DNA of 64,000 nucleotides from Cystobasidium ongulense (taxonomy: Eukaryota > Basidiomycota > Cystobasidiomycetes > Cystobasidiales > Cystobasidiaceae), in contig BQUP01000003.1 in assembly GCA_022835595.1 (NCBI GenBank), positions 192,629 to 256,628 of the forward strand, read 5' to 3'. The notes under the pieces are model-generated. The model did not search any database, was not told the DNA's origin, and saw only the letters and a list, made by a program, of their open reading frames with translations. Position numbers and translations under genes: made by a program. Shown here piece after piece: positions 10,933 through 22,970 of the stretch (its first letter is position 1; every line of letters starts with the position of its first letter).

Positions 10933-13432
10933 TCAATTAACCTGTGGAGTATCACGATAAGCAGGTGGAAGTTTGCCTTCCAAGGCTGCTTTCAACTGGA
11001 TTGCCAAGAAGCGGGAATAATATCGATGCTGCGAGGTAAAACCACCCATTATCCAGAAATTGTCGATATTGAGCTGACGTTTCCATAGTCCTCGAATTTC
11101 GCCTTCACAATCCAGTTGCCAGGTAGCGTCCATTCGAGCTGCTAAATCTGCGCCTCCCTCGCCTAGGACGGAAGGTGATACGGCTCGCACGTTCTTGTCC
11201 GCATAGCCGGTGCACCAGATGATGGCATCTACAATGAGCTCGCTATCATCTGAAAGCATCAGACCACGAGCGGTAAAAGCGCTTGGCGTCACGCCAGACT
11301 TGATTCCGACTTGACCATTGGCGATGAGCTCAGTTTGTCCCATGTCCCTAGACAAAGGAAACATCGGTCAGATGAGATACTTGGAAAGGAACACCAAGAT
11401 ACAAGGGAAGCGCACATGTAATGCCCGCCACCTCGCTCGAGAAGATTGTTCATGAGATCACCGGAAGAATCGACTTGGAAGCCGGCTTTGCGCAGCTTAT
11501 CGTATCGGGTACTGGCGAGAGTGGGAGAAGGACAGCACATCAGACCTAATTCTTGAGGCTTCTTCACGCTAGGACAAGTACTTCACTTACTTCTCTCCAC
11601 CAGCCAGCATCTGATGCAAGCCATAGACAAGCTGACCGCCTACAGCAATAGGGCCGGCAGATGTGACGCAGTCCGCGATATCCGCAGGCAGGACGGCGTA
11701 TACGCCCAGTCCATTGGGATTGTCAAGATACTCGGCAGGAAGGATATAGGTAGGGTTACGCTGGACCATTGTAGTCTTAAGACCGGCTTGATAGCACGCT
11801 TGCACGACATCGAAAGCTGTATTGGCTGATCCGATAATCGCGACGGACTATTGCCCAAACAGATTAGCGCCATTGAAATAGTTGCAGAACTGATCTTTTG
11901 GTGAGCCTACTTTTACACCTTTTTCTTTGAGTAGAGAGCCGTTCTTGAAATGCTGAGAATGCATACAGATACCTTCGTATGCGCTCTCTTCATTGTCAAG
12001 CTTAGGGACGTAAGGGAATCTACTACCAACACCCGTCGCCTGGACGAGCTGTCTAGCACGGACGACTCTCTCTCCTTGAAAAGTTTGGAGCTTGATGGTC
12101 CACTCCTTCGTTTCGATGTCTTGCGAGGTGCATTTAATCGTGGTGCTCGTCCAGATGTTCATATCGAAGGTGGTGGCGAGTGCTTTGCATTGAGCGGCGA
12201 GGTCATCACGGTGAAGGTATTTGGGAGCGTTTTGAGGGTAGGCTGCAACCGAACACAAGATAGATTCGTTACTATCTACGAAAACCCTTCGGACAGCGGA
12301 ATTAGTACTTAACTTACGGAGATATGGGGTCTCTGCGAAGTTTTTGGGCACATGGAAGCGCATGTTATCATATCGCTGGGCCCAATTATCACCAACATTC
12401 TGAGCCTTATCGATGGCAAGATATGTGACTCCATATGCCTTTAATCGAGCAGCTAAGCAGAGTCCACTGGTGCATCACAAGTGGCATTAGCTAGGTCCTT
12501 GGTCTTTGATATCGATATCAAGGTAAAGTTGGGAGGGGAAGCTTACGCGTTACCAGCTCCGATGATGAGGACATCGACCTTGACAGCTTCATCACTGTTG
12601 ATGTCATTTTTCAAGCTCTCCTTTTTCAGTCGTGCTTCGTCCTCCTCGAGGCCTTCAAAATCCCGGATCCAAGTCGATAGAGTCCAGATCTTCCATTTTC
12701 CATCCTTGTCGTCGGCTTTAGGGGGAAGAAGCTGGACCATACCACCACAAGCAGCTGCTGGGTTGGAAGTCTCGAAGATGAAGAAGCAGTCTATCCAAGT
12801 CTGTGGTGGAGCAGGTCAGCGGAAGCAAGTTGACTTGAATTGGAGCAGAAAAAGGAGGAGCGCACGAGAGCTGGGCCTGCTGAAGTCAGACGAGCTGTAC
12901 CAGGCAAGACAGTAACCTTTCCAAGCTTGTTATTGCTTGTTCTTTCCACCAAGGCTTTTGAAATGACATCTCGGTCGGTAAAGGTTCGGAAATGATATGT
13001 CAAAGCGAGTTGATCTCTCCAATAACTCTGATCTGGATAAAAGTTTTCCTTGACTTTGTCTATTTCGCACAAAGACAGATCATCAAAGAGGGATGCGAGC
13101 GCTTCAGTGCAGATTGCCATTGGATTTGCGGATGCGGAGCTCTCGGCGGAGAGGGAGACGGTTGGAAGAGGTCGATAGATTTCCTTGCGCAGGTCTGCTC
13201 GTTTTGGAAATTCGTTGGGTTGCTCATTGTTGACAGCTGACAATGCTGCAGTGATAGTCGGGAGGAGCGGGGTTTGTAATCAGCAATGGTCTGAGTATCT
13301 CTGCCCAAAAAGATGTTCAAAGCGCCCTCTACAAGTTTTGGTCATGCACGTGACGACGCCTCTTTACGCGTACACTCCAAGCCAACTGGTTGCGAGTCAC
13401 AAGTACTCACTCTTGTTGCTACCAACTTGCAT
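10933..13432 (-). CDS. Flavin-containing monooxygenase with N-terminal NTF2-like region
   Basis: FAD/NADPH-dependent class B monooxygenase of the fungal YUCCA/FMO-like group; substrate unknown. Best model has eight exons: 13411-13432, 12917-13245, 12547-12800, 12318-12466, 11911-12242, 11591-11847, 11416-11511 and 10933-11347 (617 aa). Residues about 1-195 form the extra domain seen in this group (PLPTVSLS, YWRDQLALTYHFRTF, GKTWIDCFFIFETS). The FAD Rossmann motif is VLIIGAGNAGLCLAARL and the NADPH motif SVAIIGSANTAFDV. Near the C-terminus is AIIWCTGYADKNVR, then WIMGGFTSQHRYYSRFLAIQ. The 22-nt first exon (MQVGSNK) is inferred from a GTGAGT donor that restores frame; otherwise the first in-frame ATG is at 13120, which would cut the conserved PLPTVSL segment. 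All later junctions are well supported. Confidence 0.9.
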
Positions 13433-14079
13433 GGTGGGGCCCGTCTCCTTGTCGATGCGATCCGAACACCCCGAAGCTGAATCTGAAGCTGACGGCCCCG
13501 GCGCGAAGACTTTTGTTGCGAGCTTGAGCATGGTGACTAGGGCAATCCTGCAAAAGCTCGAGGGGATGGTTCTGCGACAGGAGTAGGTACGAGAGGAGCA
13601 TACAAGTGTCTGCAACTCCTGCATCGCATCCATCGCAGATTTGATCCAGGCCAAGCAGGTACCGTACATGCGTCTTGCTAAGCAACGGTAGCACGCACAG
13701 GACACCACGGCCGGGAAGCGCACGAAGAGAGTTTTCAAGGTGATGAAGCGACGACACGCATCTGCAGCACGGCGATCAGCGTGGAGACCTGGGTGTGCCA
13801 CTGGATGCAGACGCCTGCTTGATGCTCCGAAGCTGCCCAGCCTGACTCGAGCCTCGTAGCTGTGCCGTAGGACAGGTGGACGGTCTTTGCCCACACGCTG
13901 CATCCTCTTGCTGGTTTCCGAGTCGCGTTCGACACGCCCCATCCTGAAACAGTCCTTGTTCTACACTTCTCCCGATTGTCGTCTATCTGCATACTCTCTT
14001 TTCTCTCCTCAACTCTCACTCCTTCACCTGCTCTTCACGCCAGCTCTCTGGGCTCCCTCCACGCTCACCCTGCGACACC
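13433..14079. promoter_or_regulatory. Divergent upstream region, monooxygenase / DUF6533 gene
   Basis: About 650 bp between opposing starts. A 181-codon minus-strand open frame covers part of it, but no similarity is recognised. Its 3' end overlaps the inferred monooxygenase exon 1 in the same frame, so the monooxygenase could conceivably start further upstream here. Confidence 0.4.
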
Positions 14080-15832
14080 ATGGCGGCCCCTCCTCCAGGT
14101 GCGTGCTGTCTGACCACCTGTCACTCGCGTTCTTGCACACTCCTGACCGATTATATTCGATTATAATTTGCAACTCTCCAGCAAACGACTCTGGAATGCC
14201 CCTCATCGAAGCCTACACTGTCACCTATGTCTCGCCCGCCATGTATGAAATCGCACAGAGAGCAGAGAAAATCACCTGGACGTTTGCCATTGCACTAGCT
14301 GTAGGTCGTAGCTGCAGCAAAGCTTTCTGGTCGCTCGTGCTGAACACCTACCCTCGCTTGCCTAGGTCGCTTTGTGGGATTGGCTCACATGTCTCCCCGC
14401 CGAGTGGGATCGCATTTGGAAGCGAGAGAAGACAGTCGTCACTGTTCTTTACGCCGGTAGTCGCTACTATTCATTGGCCGTCATGTCTTATCTCTTGTGG
14501 ATGTGAGCTCTCTTCTGCCTGCAATGCTTCCATCTCCTCTACCCCTCTTCTTCATTCACTAAACCTTTTTGGATTCACAAGGTACCTGCCTGCCGTCCAC
14601 GACTGGAGCTACTGCGAAAAATGGTACCGCTGGTCTTGTGGTTTGACAGTCCCTATCGAGATGTTCGCTGGTGGCATCTTGCTTTTGAGAACATGGGGCT
14701 TCTCCGGAAGAAAGATGCACTATCTCATCATCTTTACCACGCTCTACCTTACCATGATAGTATATGTAGGTTGACATTGATTGACACTTCACTGCTGCTG
14801 CACTACGGGACTGGTAGGATTGGGTCGTCATAGCTGACTGGCCTTGTGCATTCGCTTCTTCCCCGCAGATGCTGGTCGTCACTGCCAAAGCGCTAGAGCT
14901 TGTCCCATGGCTCATTGTTGGACAAACTAAAGGAAAGTGTATCACTGCTGGATACAGTGGAAATCAGCTCGCAACCGGGTTTTGGGTCGCCCCACTGGGT
15001 TTTACTATTAGTGAGTTACGTTCACCAAGTTCCGAAGCGGGTATGCATCTTCACATATACGAAATATTGACCTCTTAGATCTCCTGCTCTCCTCTATCGC
15101 AGTCCTCACTGGAGTTACTTTGTACGAGTCTCTCAGGATCCGACGGAACATGCCTGCCAGCAAGCGATCTCCCGTCTTCCGAGTATTCCTTCGCGACGGT
15201 GTCAGTGCGTGCTTTTGCTCTCCTTGTTATTCGTATGCGGAGAATGCATTGAGTTGAAATATCAAATCTACTTTGTGTTCGCAGTGTATCTGGTCGTCAT
15301 CACTGCTACCAATACAGCCAACGTGGCCTTCTTCGCCCAGCAAGACAGCTCACTCAAAGGAGCCGCAATGGCATTCCAATTTCTGTTCGCCTCTTTGATG
15401 TCATGTCGTATGGTTCTCTCATTGCGGGATACCGAGATGCTCACTGTACAAAGCGCAGCTGCTTCTCTCGCTACCAGATCATTTTGGAAAACAGGCTATA
15501 CTGGAGGTGAAGAGGAAAAAACTGGTAATACCGGTGGACGACGAGTTCATGATGATGAGGCCGGTCATGCTCTTGATAATTTCTCAATCAATGGAAAAGA
15601 TGATTTGCCATCTGGTCTTTCGAGAAATGGGGCACCTCTCCCTACTTATGTCGATCCTCTTACGATACAGTGAGTACCAAACCCTCGAACAGCCGGATTA
15701 GGCGTATCGATACACGAGGATCTGACCTTTTTCAATCTGTTCGTGGTTCTCATTCGTAGTGTTTCCACCGAAAGCGCTACTTTTACCTCTGAAAAGTCAT
15801 CGGTGAAAGAGGATGCCAATCTGCGATTCTAG
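14080..15832 (+). CDS. DUF6533-type multi-pass membrane protein
   Basis: Seven-helix-like integral membrane protein of the DUF6533 family, expanded in mushrooms and other basidiomycetes and of unknown function. The first exon MAAPPP (14080-14098) joins ANDSGMPLIEAYTVTYV from 14182. The diagnostic DUF6533 block follows: KITWTFAIALAVALWDWLT, LPAEWDRIWKREKT, LYAGSRYYSLAVMSYLLWM. Later helices include GLTVPIEMFAGGILLLRTW, YLIIFTTLYLTMIVYMLVV and VYLVVITATNTANVAFFAQQ. The cytosolic tail is Ser/Thr-rich and ends VKEDANLRF. About eight exons; each junction checked restores one frame. Divergent from the monooxygenase gene. Confidence 0.85.
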
Positions 15833-18527
15833 TTTCCTCAGCCTAGCCCCTCTACAGGCTGTTGGAATACGCCTGCTGGGCGCGCATTCTTCCTTTGCAA
15901 TCGTTCGTAGTCTTAGTCGTCGCCAATGTATGCTTTATTCCCTTCGTTAAAAGTGTGCTTGATATCGAGTTGTTTTGGCTGGTACTTTGTCATGCGGACT
16001 TGCAGTGTCGAAATGTAGTACTCTATCGGATGGTATCAGTCATTGTGGGTACTGAAGAAAAATTATTTACTCGCGCTGACTTGCCGCCAATAAGATGTCA
16101 AGAGACCTGCAATACTCGTCGGCTTCCAGCGTTGAATCAATTCAGTGACTTTTTCGATCACCTTCGGCAGCTCGGGCAAGCAAGCGAGAGCTCGCAGGCT
16201 ACTGCTCCCCTTACTCCATCAGGTAAATTAGTGCAATGTCATCACCGAAACGCTTAAGCAAGTCAAGACTCAGCTACTTGCATAATTTGGCCCGCAGGAG
16301 ACTCACGACCATGGCACGAGTGCAAGTGCCCGCTCTCCTGTAGCTCCGACCTGTGCTTTCGACCTATCAATATGCTCAACAGGCCGACAGGAGACGTATC
16401 ATACCTGATGCACTGACTTTCCTCTCTATTCTCACAGCTAATTGGCTCAACTTTCAGATTTACAAATCGGACAGGGAGACACACCGGGATAATGCTTTCC
16501 TTCCCTTCTCTTCGAAAATCTGCGAAGTATCCACTGCGTATCCACGGATATGGAAGTCTCGACTAAGCTGAGTAAGGCTGGAAGGTTGGAAGGTATATGC
16601 CTTCCAAAGTTTGGGTATAAAAGAAGCCTCATCTCAGAGACTTGCCTCTTGTCTCTCTCCTTGGTTTTTTCACCCCAACCTTGGGGTCACAATACAACTT
16701 GATAAACTCCCCGAAGACATGAGACTGGGCACCCGCTCCTTCATCAACCGCATCCAGTCATGCTGGGGTAAGATAGACGCGACTTTCGAAGAGCTGTTCT
16801 TTTCTAACGTCTCTCCTCTTATATCCGCATGAGTGACTATTTTCACGACTACGTATTTTATAACCTTCTCAGAGTCACAGAAGGACCACAGGGGACCAGC
16901 GATGCCGACAACCACCTCAAGAAACGCTCACTTGACTCCGGACATATGGTTCATCGTCGTCGCATACCTCATTTCCCATCCCTAGCCCACGACCTTGTTC
17001 ATACCCTATGGGCGGACCCAGGACTGTTTGTCGATTCCTTCGATGATCGCGCACAACAGGTTATATACTCCATCCTCCCATTTGGGGCCGTGTCGCATGT
17101 GTGCAGGCAGGCATGTCTCACTGTATGGTTCGATCCGCACAACTGGTCTGTTATCTCGAAGACCCTACCCCATGGAGCTCTCGCGCGCTACCTGCGCACC
17201 TTGCAATCAGATACCCAGCGACACAGCCTCACCAGAGCATTTACTGTTTCTAGGGAAGACCGCCAGGAGCTATCAAGACTCTATTAGAGCCTGGATTAAG
17301 ACCACCTCCACCAACATGAAGCTACCAGAACTTCAAGCAGAAGTCATGAAGGTGTACAAAACGGATACCAGATCGAAGGAAGAAGATAGTGCATCCGAGA
17401 AAGAAGATAGTTCTTCTGAGAATGAAGATGATCCTTCTCGCCATCTAAATCTAGAAGATTTCGAGGACATCATGCGTTCCGAGGGAGTTCAGCGGCGACA
17501 TAGTAGCTTATGGTAAACTGAATAAAGGTACCTCCGCTGCTCACGGATCGAAACTTCTGGCATCAGCTTGGCAGTGACAACGCTGCAAATTCGCCAATTG
17601 CTAACGACAGCTACGTCTTGGTCAAGGCCTTTGAAGCAGACTACGTACGCAAGCTATTTACAACTATCCCAGTGGCCGTGCAAACAGCGATCCTCGACTG
17701 CCCACCGACCACGCCTACATCCCTTCTCATCCACGTCCTGACGTTGCAACGTGGACTCTGCCTGAGCTCAAGGCAGTCCTCCGAGCCATGAACTGCAGTG
17801 GAGAACTCCGAGAACTAGAGGAGAAGGCGTAGCGTTTGCACTGTTAGCTGTAGGCCTACTTCCCAATCAACAACAAGTACTATAGCTAGTCTGGTTTGTT
17901 GATTTACACCCAGTACCAAGAGTGGGTCGAGTTCCACTCTCGACGCCTATCCTTCTGCATTTTTCAGGCCTTCAAAGAGCTCAAAGAAAGCTTCCGTGTA
18001 GCCCGCAACGACAACAACTTCTGAAGAAGGTCGTCCAAACACGATAGCCAAGTGAGCACCATCGTTGGATGACATGCAGTGTATGAGGCCAATGAGAGTA
18101 TCTTTGCCGTTTCATCTGCTGACAATACTAAAAGGAACCAGCCTTGGCAGTCACAGATCGATCAATTGTTGCGCGTTTGTGACTAGCATGATTCACCAGC
18201 TATGTAGCTTGACAGGATTTACCTGCGGAGTGACATAGTGATAGACGGGCAAGCCGGCAACCCGTTATCCTGGGCTTGCAGCGAGAAGTGATCGAGCAGT
18301 GAAGCGCGCTGTAGTATAAAGACCGTTGTCCTGGACTGGAAGGGCACTTGTAGCTAGGCAGAAATACATCTACGCAATGAAAGAATCCATCTTCGGGCTG
18401 CTGAGACCATCTATGGCCTTTCTTCTCAGAAGTGTTTTGCCACGTCGGCAATGCAACACCGCCGAGCCTACTTAAACAACGCTTCTTGTCTTCTTCTCGA
18501 CAGTCGGAGTAACAGCTCTCCGTACCA
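15833..18527. other. 2.7 kb region with no intact gene
   Basis: Nothing recognised between the DUF6533 gene and the next gene except degenerate coding traces from about 16.7 to 18.05 kb (separate entry). Base composition is similar to the flanks. No terminal repeats were noticed by eye. Confidence 0.4.
16725..18050 (+). pseudogene. Degenerate coding remnant of uncertain origin
   Basis: Protein-like stretches in more than one frame. A TATA-like TATAAAAG at 16616-16623 lies about 100 bp upstream of an ATG opening MRLGTRSFINRIQSCW. Then come a hydrophobic LTPDIWFIVVAYLISHP, a stretch with LPFGAVSHVCRQA, an acidic Ser/Glu run (EKEDSSSENEDDPS), and further on WTLPELKAVLRAMN followed by a YQEWVEFHSRRLSF-like segment. 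The hydrophobic piece followed by a basic Cys/His segment is faintly F-box-like, but I cannot assign a family. It may be a decayed host gene or an old mobile-element remnant. The boundaries are approximate. Confidence 0.3.
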
Positions 18528-19692
18528 ATGTCCTATCAAGCTCTCGCATCCCAAGAAGACGGACACTCTACGCACGAAGAGCCACCTCGCTACAATGGCC
18601 AGCTGGGCAGCGCCACTGCGGCTTCCATGTCTTCGAAGAGAGCTTCAGCAAGTGGGCCAAGCTACTATCAAGCAGTAAACTACGTTCATACAAGCGACGT
18701 TGGGGATATCATCGGCACAGTCTACCACATAGATACCGATAAACCTGCTGCTTATGGTCGCTTCGATAGCCTGGAAGAGCAAGAACAAGCCCCCAATGTT
18801 TACCTTTCAGCCATGAATATAGCCGCTGAAATTCGACTTTCTGGTAGTAAGAAAGCGAGAATTGAGATACAGGGATGCACTACCAATAGTTATGGACGTA
18901 CTATGATCCAGATCGTGAGCTCGTCTATAACTGATCTTATCTAAGATTGACCACGTGTTCCAGAGATAGCCTTACTAACTGGCTATGCAGGTAGACGAAG
19001 CAAAACCTCTCGCCGATGGCACACCTGGCCCACCTACTCGTTTCAGCATCAATGTAACAGCAAGCGCCAATGGCGCAGCGGTGGTCGCTGTTCCAGCTTC
19101 TTTCAGCGGGTCTATAACTGGAGCATGCTCCCTAAGCGGTTCAATTCGGGACGAGGCAGTCTGTCTTGTAGCGGATGCAAAGAAATCACGGTGGACAGTC
19201 CGTCAAGACTACGAAGCCAACCCTGCCGGGTCGACTTCCAACAGCCAACCTCAATACCCGCCGACCAGCGGTACCACCGAACCAGCGAAGCAGGAAGAAG
19301 GAAACGCAGGAGCTTCGAATGTACCTGAGCATTCATCTGTATCCTATACGCTCGTTGAGTGTCCAGGGATCGGCGATGCGTCAGGCGAGAGGCAGCGAGC
19401 GAGGCGTCACGTCGTCTTTGCCAGTGACTACGGACTCGGCTTGCAACAACTAGAAAATGCCGAAAAGGCGTACCGCGCATTAACTCGAAAGGCTCTTCTA
19501 TACTATCTCATAGGGTGCTTTGGCTGGACAATGCTTATCTGTTTGTTGGTCGCTTACTTCGACGGTCCAGCAGAGGCTTTCTGGGCATTGACGCTCATGC
19601 CTATCGGAGTTTCTATCGTCTTTCCCGCAATAGTTATTGGCGAATCATGGACTCTGTACCACTACAAAGCTCCTCTTTCAGGCTCTGTCTAG
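18528..19692 (+). CDS. Unrecognised protein with C-terminal hairpin membrane anchor
   Basis: Two exons (18528-18914 and 18991-19692; the junction reads MIQI-VDEAKP) give 362 aa. No family recognised. The N-terminal 40 residues are polar (MSYQALASQEDGHSTHEEPP). Residues about 45-220 look like a soluble beta-rich domain (DVGDIIGTVYHID, YLSAMNIAAEIRLSG, ASFSGSITGACSLSGSI). A Pro/Gln/Glu-rich linker follows. The C-terminus has two hydrophobic helices, ALLYYLIGCFGWTMLICLLV and FWALTLMPIGVSIVFPAIVI, with a short tail. This is the layout of a cytosolic domain tethered to a membrane. The clean open frame, good splice sites and reasonable start support a real gene. Confidence 0.7.
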
Positions 19693-19835
19693 TCAGTGGT
19701 AGTTTCCGGCGTGGTCGGCGGCCTAAATATGTAGCAGTATTACCTAGACCTTCTATCGGTGTAGACGCATTCTGTAGACTTTTTCAATCTATCATACACG
19801 AAACTGAAGCTCATAGAGTTGTATACCATGTGCAT

Positions 19836-21252
19836 TTACAGCTTTGACCGTCCAGGAGCCTTACTTTCCCACTCAACCTCATTCACGAGACTGCCAATAC
19901 CTTCACCCCAGACAGTGACTGTCTCTCCATGCTGTAGCCAAATAGGTGGTTTCTGACTGCTGCCTTGTCCGGGTGGCGTTCCAGTGCAGATGATATCCCC
20001 CTTCTTCAACAGCGTCCCGTACGAAAGAGCAGAAACTGTCTCTGCAATTTGCCAGAGTTGTTCTTTGGTTGAACCGTTTTGTAAAGGATTGACGGAAGCG
20101 GATTGTAGTGCGAGATGGGTCTTTAGTACTATATCTTGGGGATTGGAGAATTCCTTTGATGCCACGAGACAGGGTCCTAGTGGTAGCCAGCCTGATGGAA
20201 TGCGAATAATATCAGTAGGGAGGCAACGTCAAGCAAGCGTTGCCAAAATACGCACCATCGAAAGATTTACCCATTCCCCATTGAGGTGTTGCGAACCTGT
20301 TGATCAGAAACAGCCCAGTCAGATGAGAAGCTTTTTATATGTTCAATAGTCGCATTTGACTTACATGCGTTTGCGAGCTGAAACATCATTGCATAAGGTG
20401 TACTGCCAATGCGAGACTCATCAGCGTCCATGAATAGGAGTTGTTGACACTACACTAGAGAACACACTCCAATAATATGCTCATATGCCTTTTCTTTCGA
20501 GATATTCTTGCCTTCTTTGCCAATGACAATGACTAATTCTACTTCATAGTCACTCTCACTGAGGAATACAATGAGTCAGAGGTGCTTTCATCTGAAGGTA
20601 GCTTAACATACTCTTGCACTTCTTTCGGGACGACTATCTTGTCACCGAAACCAGCTAGGCAAGTATACGGTTTACTGTAATAACAGTGAATCAGCTGAAT
20701 TCTGAGTATGTCCTACTATTATTCTTAACGCACTAGAAGAGAATAGGGAAAGGAGGCTTCTTCGCTCCTGCTATAGGGTAATTTGTACCCAAGCACCTGA
20801 TAGAAGCTCCATAACGGGGTACATCGACAGGAGCAAGCAGTTTCTTGACCGTGAGTATTTTCTCTGGTTTAACGAAAGAGCAAGAGGGGGATAATGGATC
20901 TCCAGATATGATTTTCGCTTTCAGCTTTCCTGTTTACACCAGATGTGTTATAAAGATGATGAGTATACTTTGACGGGTGTAGGGAGAACTGGAGCCTGGA
21001 GGCGATCGCGATGCTTTCTCGCAAGCAGGACGAGCTGGCCAGATAACCTTGGACATACCTGACACGAAGAGCTGTCCTACATCAGTCTCCGAAGAGCAGG
21101 TAGGCTGTCCATAGTACTCCTTCGAATCTTCCTGTGCAACGAAACGGACGAGTCGTGTCCAGCACTGGGGAGAAGTAGGCTCCGGGAAATAAGTACAAGA
21201 GTCGCCGAAGACTGATTGTCATGCAGCAGGCACGACTTACGGGTTGTGGCAT
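19836..21252 (-). CDS. Fumarylacetoacetate hydrolase family protein with SKL C-terminus
   Basis: FAH-fold metal-dependent hydrolase or decarboxylase of the FAHD1/FAHD2-like group, acting on 2-oxo-type C-C bonds; exact substrate unknown. Eight exons. Start MPQP (21241-21252) joins CWTRLVRFVAQEDSKEYYGQ (21059-21164). Next come RYGASIRCLGTNYPI, the metal-binding E-x-E segment SDYEVELVIVIGKEG, then GYTLCNDVSARKRM with the metal-ligand Asp, QWGMGKSFDGWLPLGPCLV, and LKKGDIICTGTPPGQG. The last residues are GRSKL, a canonical peroxisomal targeting signal, so a peroxisomal location is likely. An intron carries the frame from HIIG into YTLCND, as expected for the family. Confidence 0.9.
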
Positions 21253-21623
21253 AGTGAAATCTGGAAGGGTGAAGAAGCCGGGAGCAAGTTGCTAATTTGG
21301 TGCTGTATGGTTGAAGTGCAAGCGATGTCTTCTCAAAGACGGCCTCGTGTTAGGCGGTGGCAATCCGAAGACCGGAATAATGCTCCGTCATGTCGAGCTA
21401 TTCCACTCATACTGGCGCAGGATATAGGACACTGAGCCCATCTTGTGCACCTCCATGGAAGTAAGCGTGTCTCTTCGACGTCAGCTTTGACTATGAGCGG
21501 TATTACAGCGATATTACAAGTCAACCCAAAGTCGAAACTGATAGCGTCTTATGCATACAAGGATTTCTTGAAAGCGACTCTTACGGGGTCAAGAGGAGAG
21601 CTCCAGGCAAGTTGTGTGCCGCT

Positions 21624-22779
21624 CTACTTTCCACTTAGCGCTTTCAAAGTTCGCTCATCAGGTACGAAACCATCTGCCAACATTCTTTTGAGTCTTTGAA
21701 TTTCCTCTAGAGTACCAGCTTTTTCAATTGCTTTTCTGATTCTATTCTTTTCTTCATCCGTGAGTCCTTGCGTTGCACTTGCGCCTTCGACTTCGAATGT
21801 TTTAGCTCCTTTAGCACCACTTGCAGCTTGTTCGGCTGAAACAGATTGTCCTCCCATTGAAGTTGCTAACGCAGTTGAACTTGCATCTGCATTGACAAAC
21901 AATGAACGTGCATGATCACGTTCTGATTGTCTTACTTTGCTGAAATCTAACCAGCGGATTGAGGGAATGTTGTGAATTATCCAAGAGCGATAGTTTGGGA
22001 GTTGGGAGATTGCAGTTGAATTGAGATTCAGGATCTCGAGCTTCTTTAGGCCGAAGAGGGGCGTTAGGGAAGCTAGGTCTTGAAGCTGCAATCGTATAAA
22101 GGCGATGGAAGCCATGGCAGTCAGGACACTGTCTCATGCTCGGCTCCATGTAAGCACCTGCTCGCTGCACAATGCACGAGGCGAGCAAATGTAAGAAGCT
22201 AAAAGCCTACCTGAGTGCCCGTAAGGACCAATGTCCGTAGATTTGGCAGCTGGCTTCCAATATTAGGTGATATTTGCGATATGGGGTTGTTAGCGAGGTT
22301 GAGCGAGGTGAGCCTTGTCAATCTTGGTAGATTTGAGAGTGATAGAATTGAATTGTCGGAGAGGTCGAGAGCGTCGACCGAGTCCTGGGGGAAGGCACGA
22401 AGAAAGCAGGATGTTCAGCATACGTTTGGTCAAACTTGCCGAGCCAGCGAGCAGTGCAGTGTCACAGTCTTGTGAGTCTGCTCGCTCTCGCCTTGAATGC
22501 ACGAAAGCTCACCTTTGTCGCCCCGAGATTCTCGATAGCAGGGATCTTGAGGCCTTTGGACGACAAGCGACGACGACGAGTCCACCCAACTGCTTAGCTA
22601 GCACTACTGTCCCGATGCAAGCGTCGTCTACCCACCTCGAAGGTCGAGTTCTCTGTCCTTGAGCGGGTTCAGGAAGGAGTCTGCAGGTGGTGGGAAGCGC
22701 GTTAGAGGGACGGACCAAGCTGGATGGCAGCAGGTGTGGACTGACCCGTGCCCGCGATGAGCTCGACAGTGAGCTTCAT
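21624..22779 (-). CDS. LEA1: U2 snRNP protein A' (LEA1)
   Basis: Leucine-rich-repeat spliceosome subunit that binds U2B'' and stem-loop IV of U2 snRNA. Order: MKLTVELIAGT, LKDRELDLRGLKIPAIENLG (the U2A' signature), DSVDALDLSDNSI, LTSLNLANNPISQI, LPNLRTLVLTGTQ, LASLTPLFGLKKLEILNL, then IPSIRWLDFSKVRQSERDHA (LRR cap). The tail is charged (LTDEEKNRIRKAIEKAGTLE ... LADGFVPDERTLKALSGK). Exon 1 is 34 nt, ending at GGCACGG. The segment usually written RNPVT reads NSTAI here. Start codon lies 191 bp from the divergent septin start. Confidence 0.93.
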
Positions 22780-22970
22780 GGTGGAGTGTGTATGCGGTGA
22801 GAGAGGAAAGAGCTCCACGCTTCATGGTCAACTTTTGATGCACGAGACTCGAGAGGTGATCGCGCTGATGGACGACGAGGACAATGAATGGTGGACAGCA
22901 GGTCAGCTGGAGCACAACTCGCACCACATTCACTCACTCACTCGCTCGCTACCCATCCACGCCGCCAACC

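Noticed and set aside
11848-11910. In-frame stop in the monooxygenase before the NADPH motif
   Set aside because: The stop lies in a 63-nt GTAGGC...TAG intron with a good branch point; splicing restores SVAIIGSANTAF.
13397-13942. 181-codon minus-strand open frame upstream of the monooxygenase
   Set aside because: No recognisable domain. Only its last codons are plausibly coding, as the monooxygenase first exon; kept as an alternative start rather than a gene.
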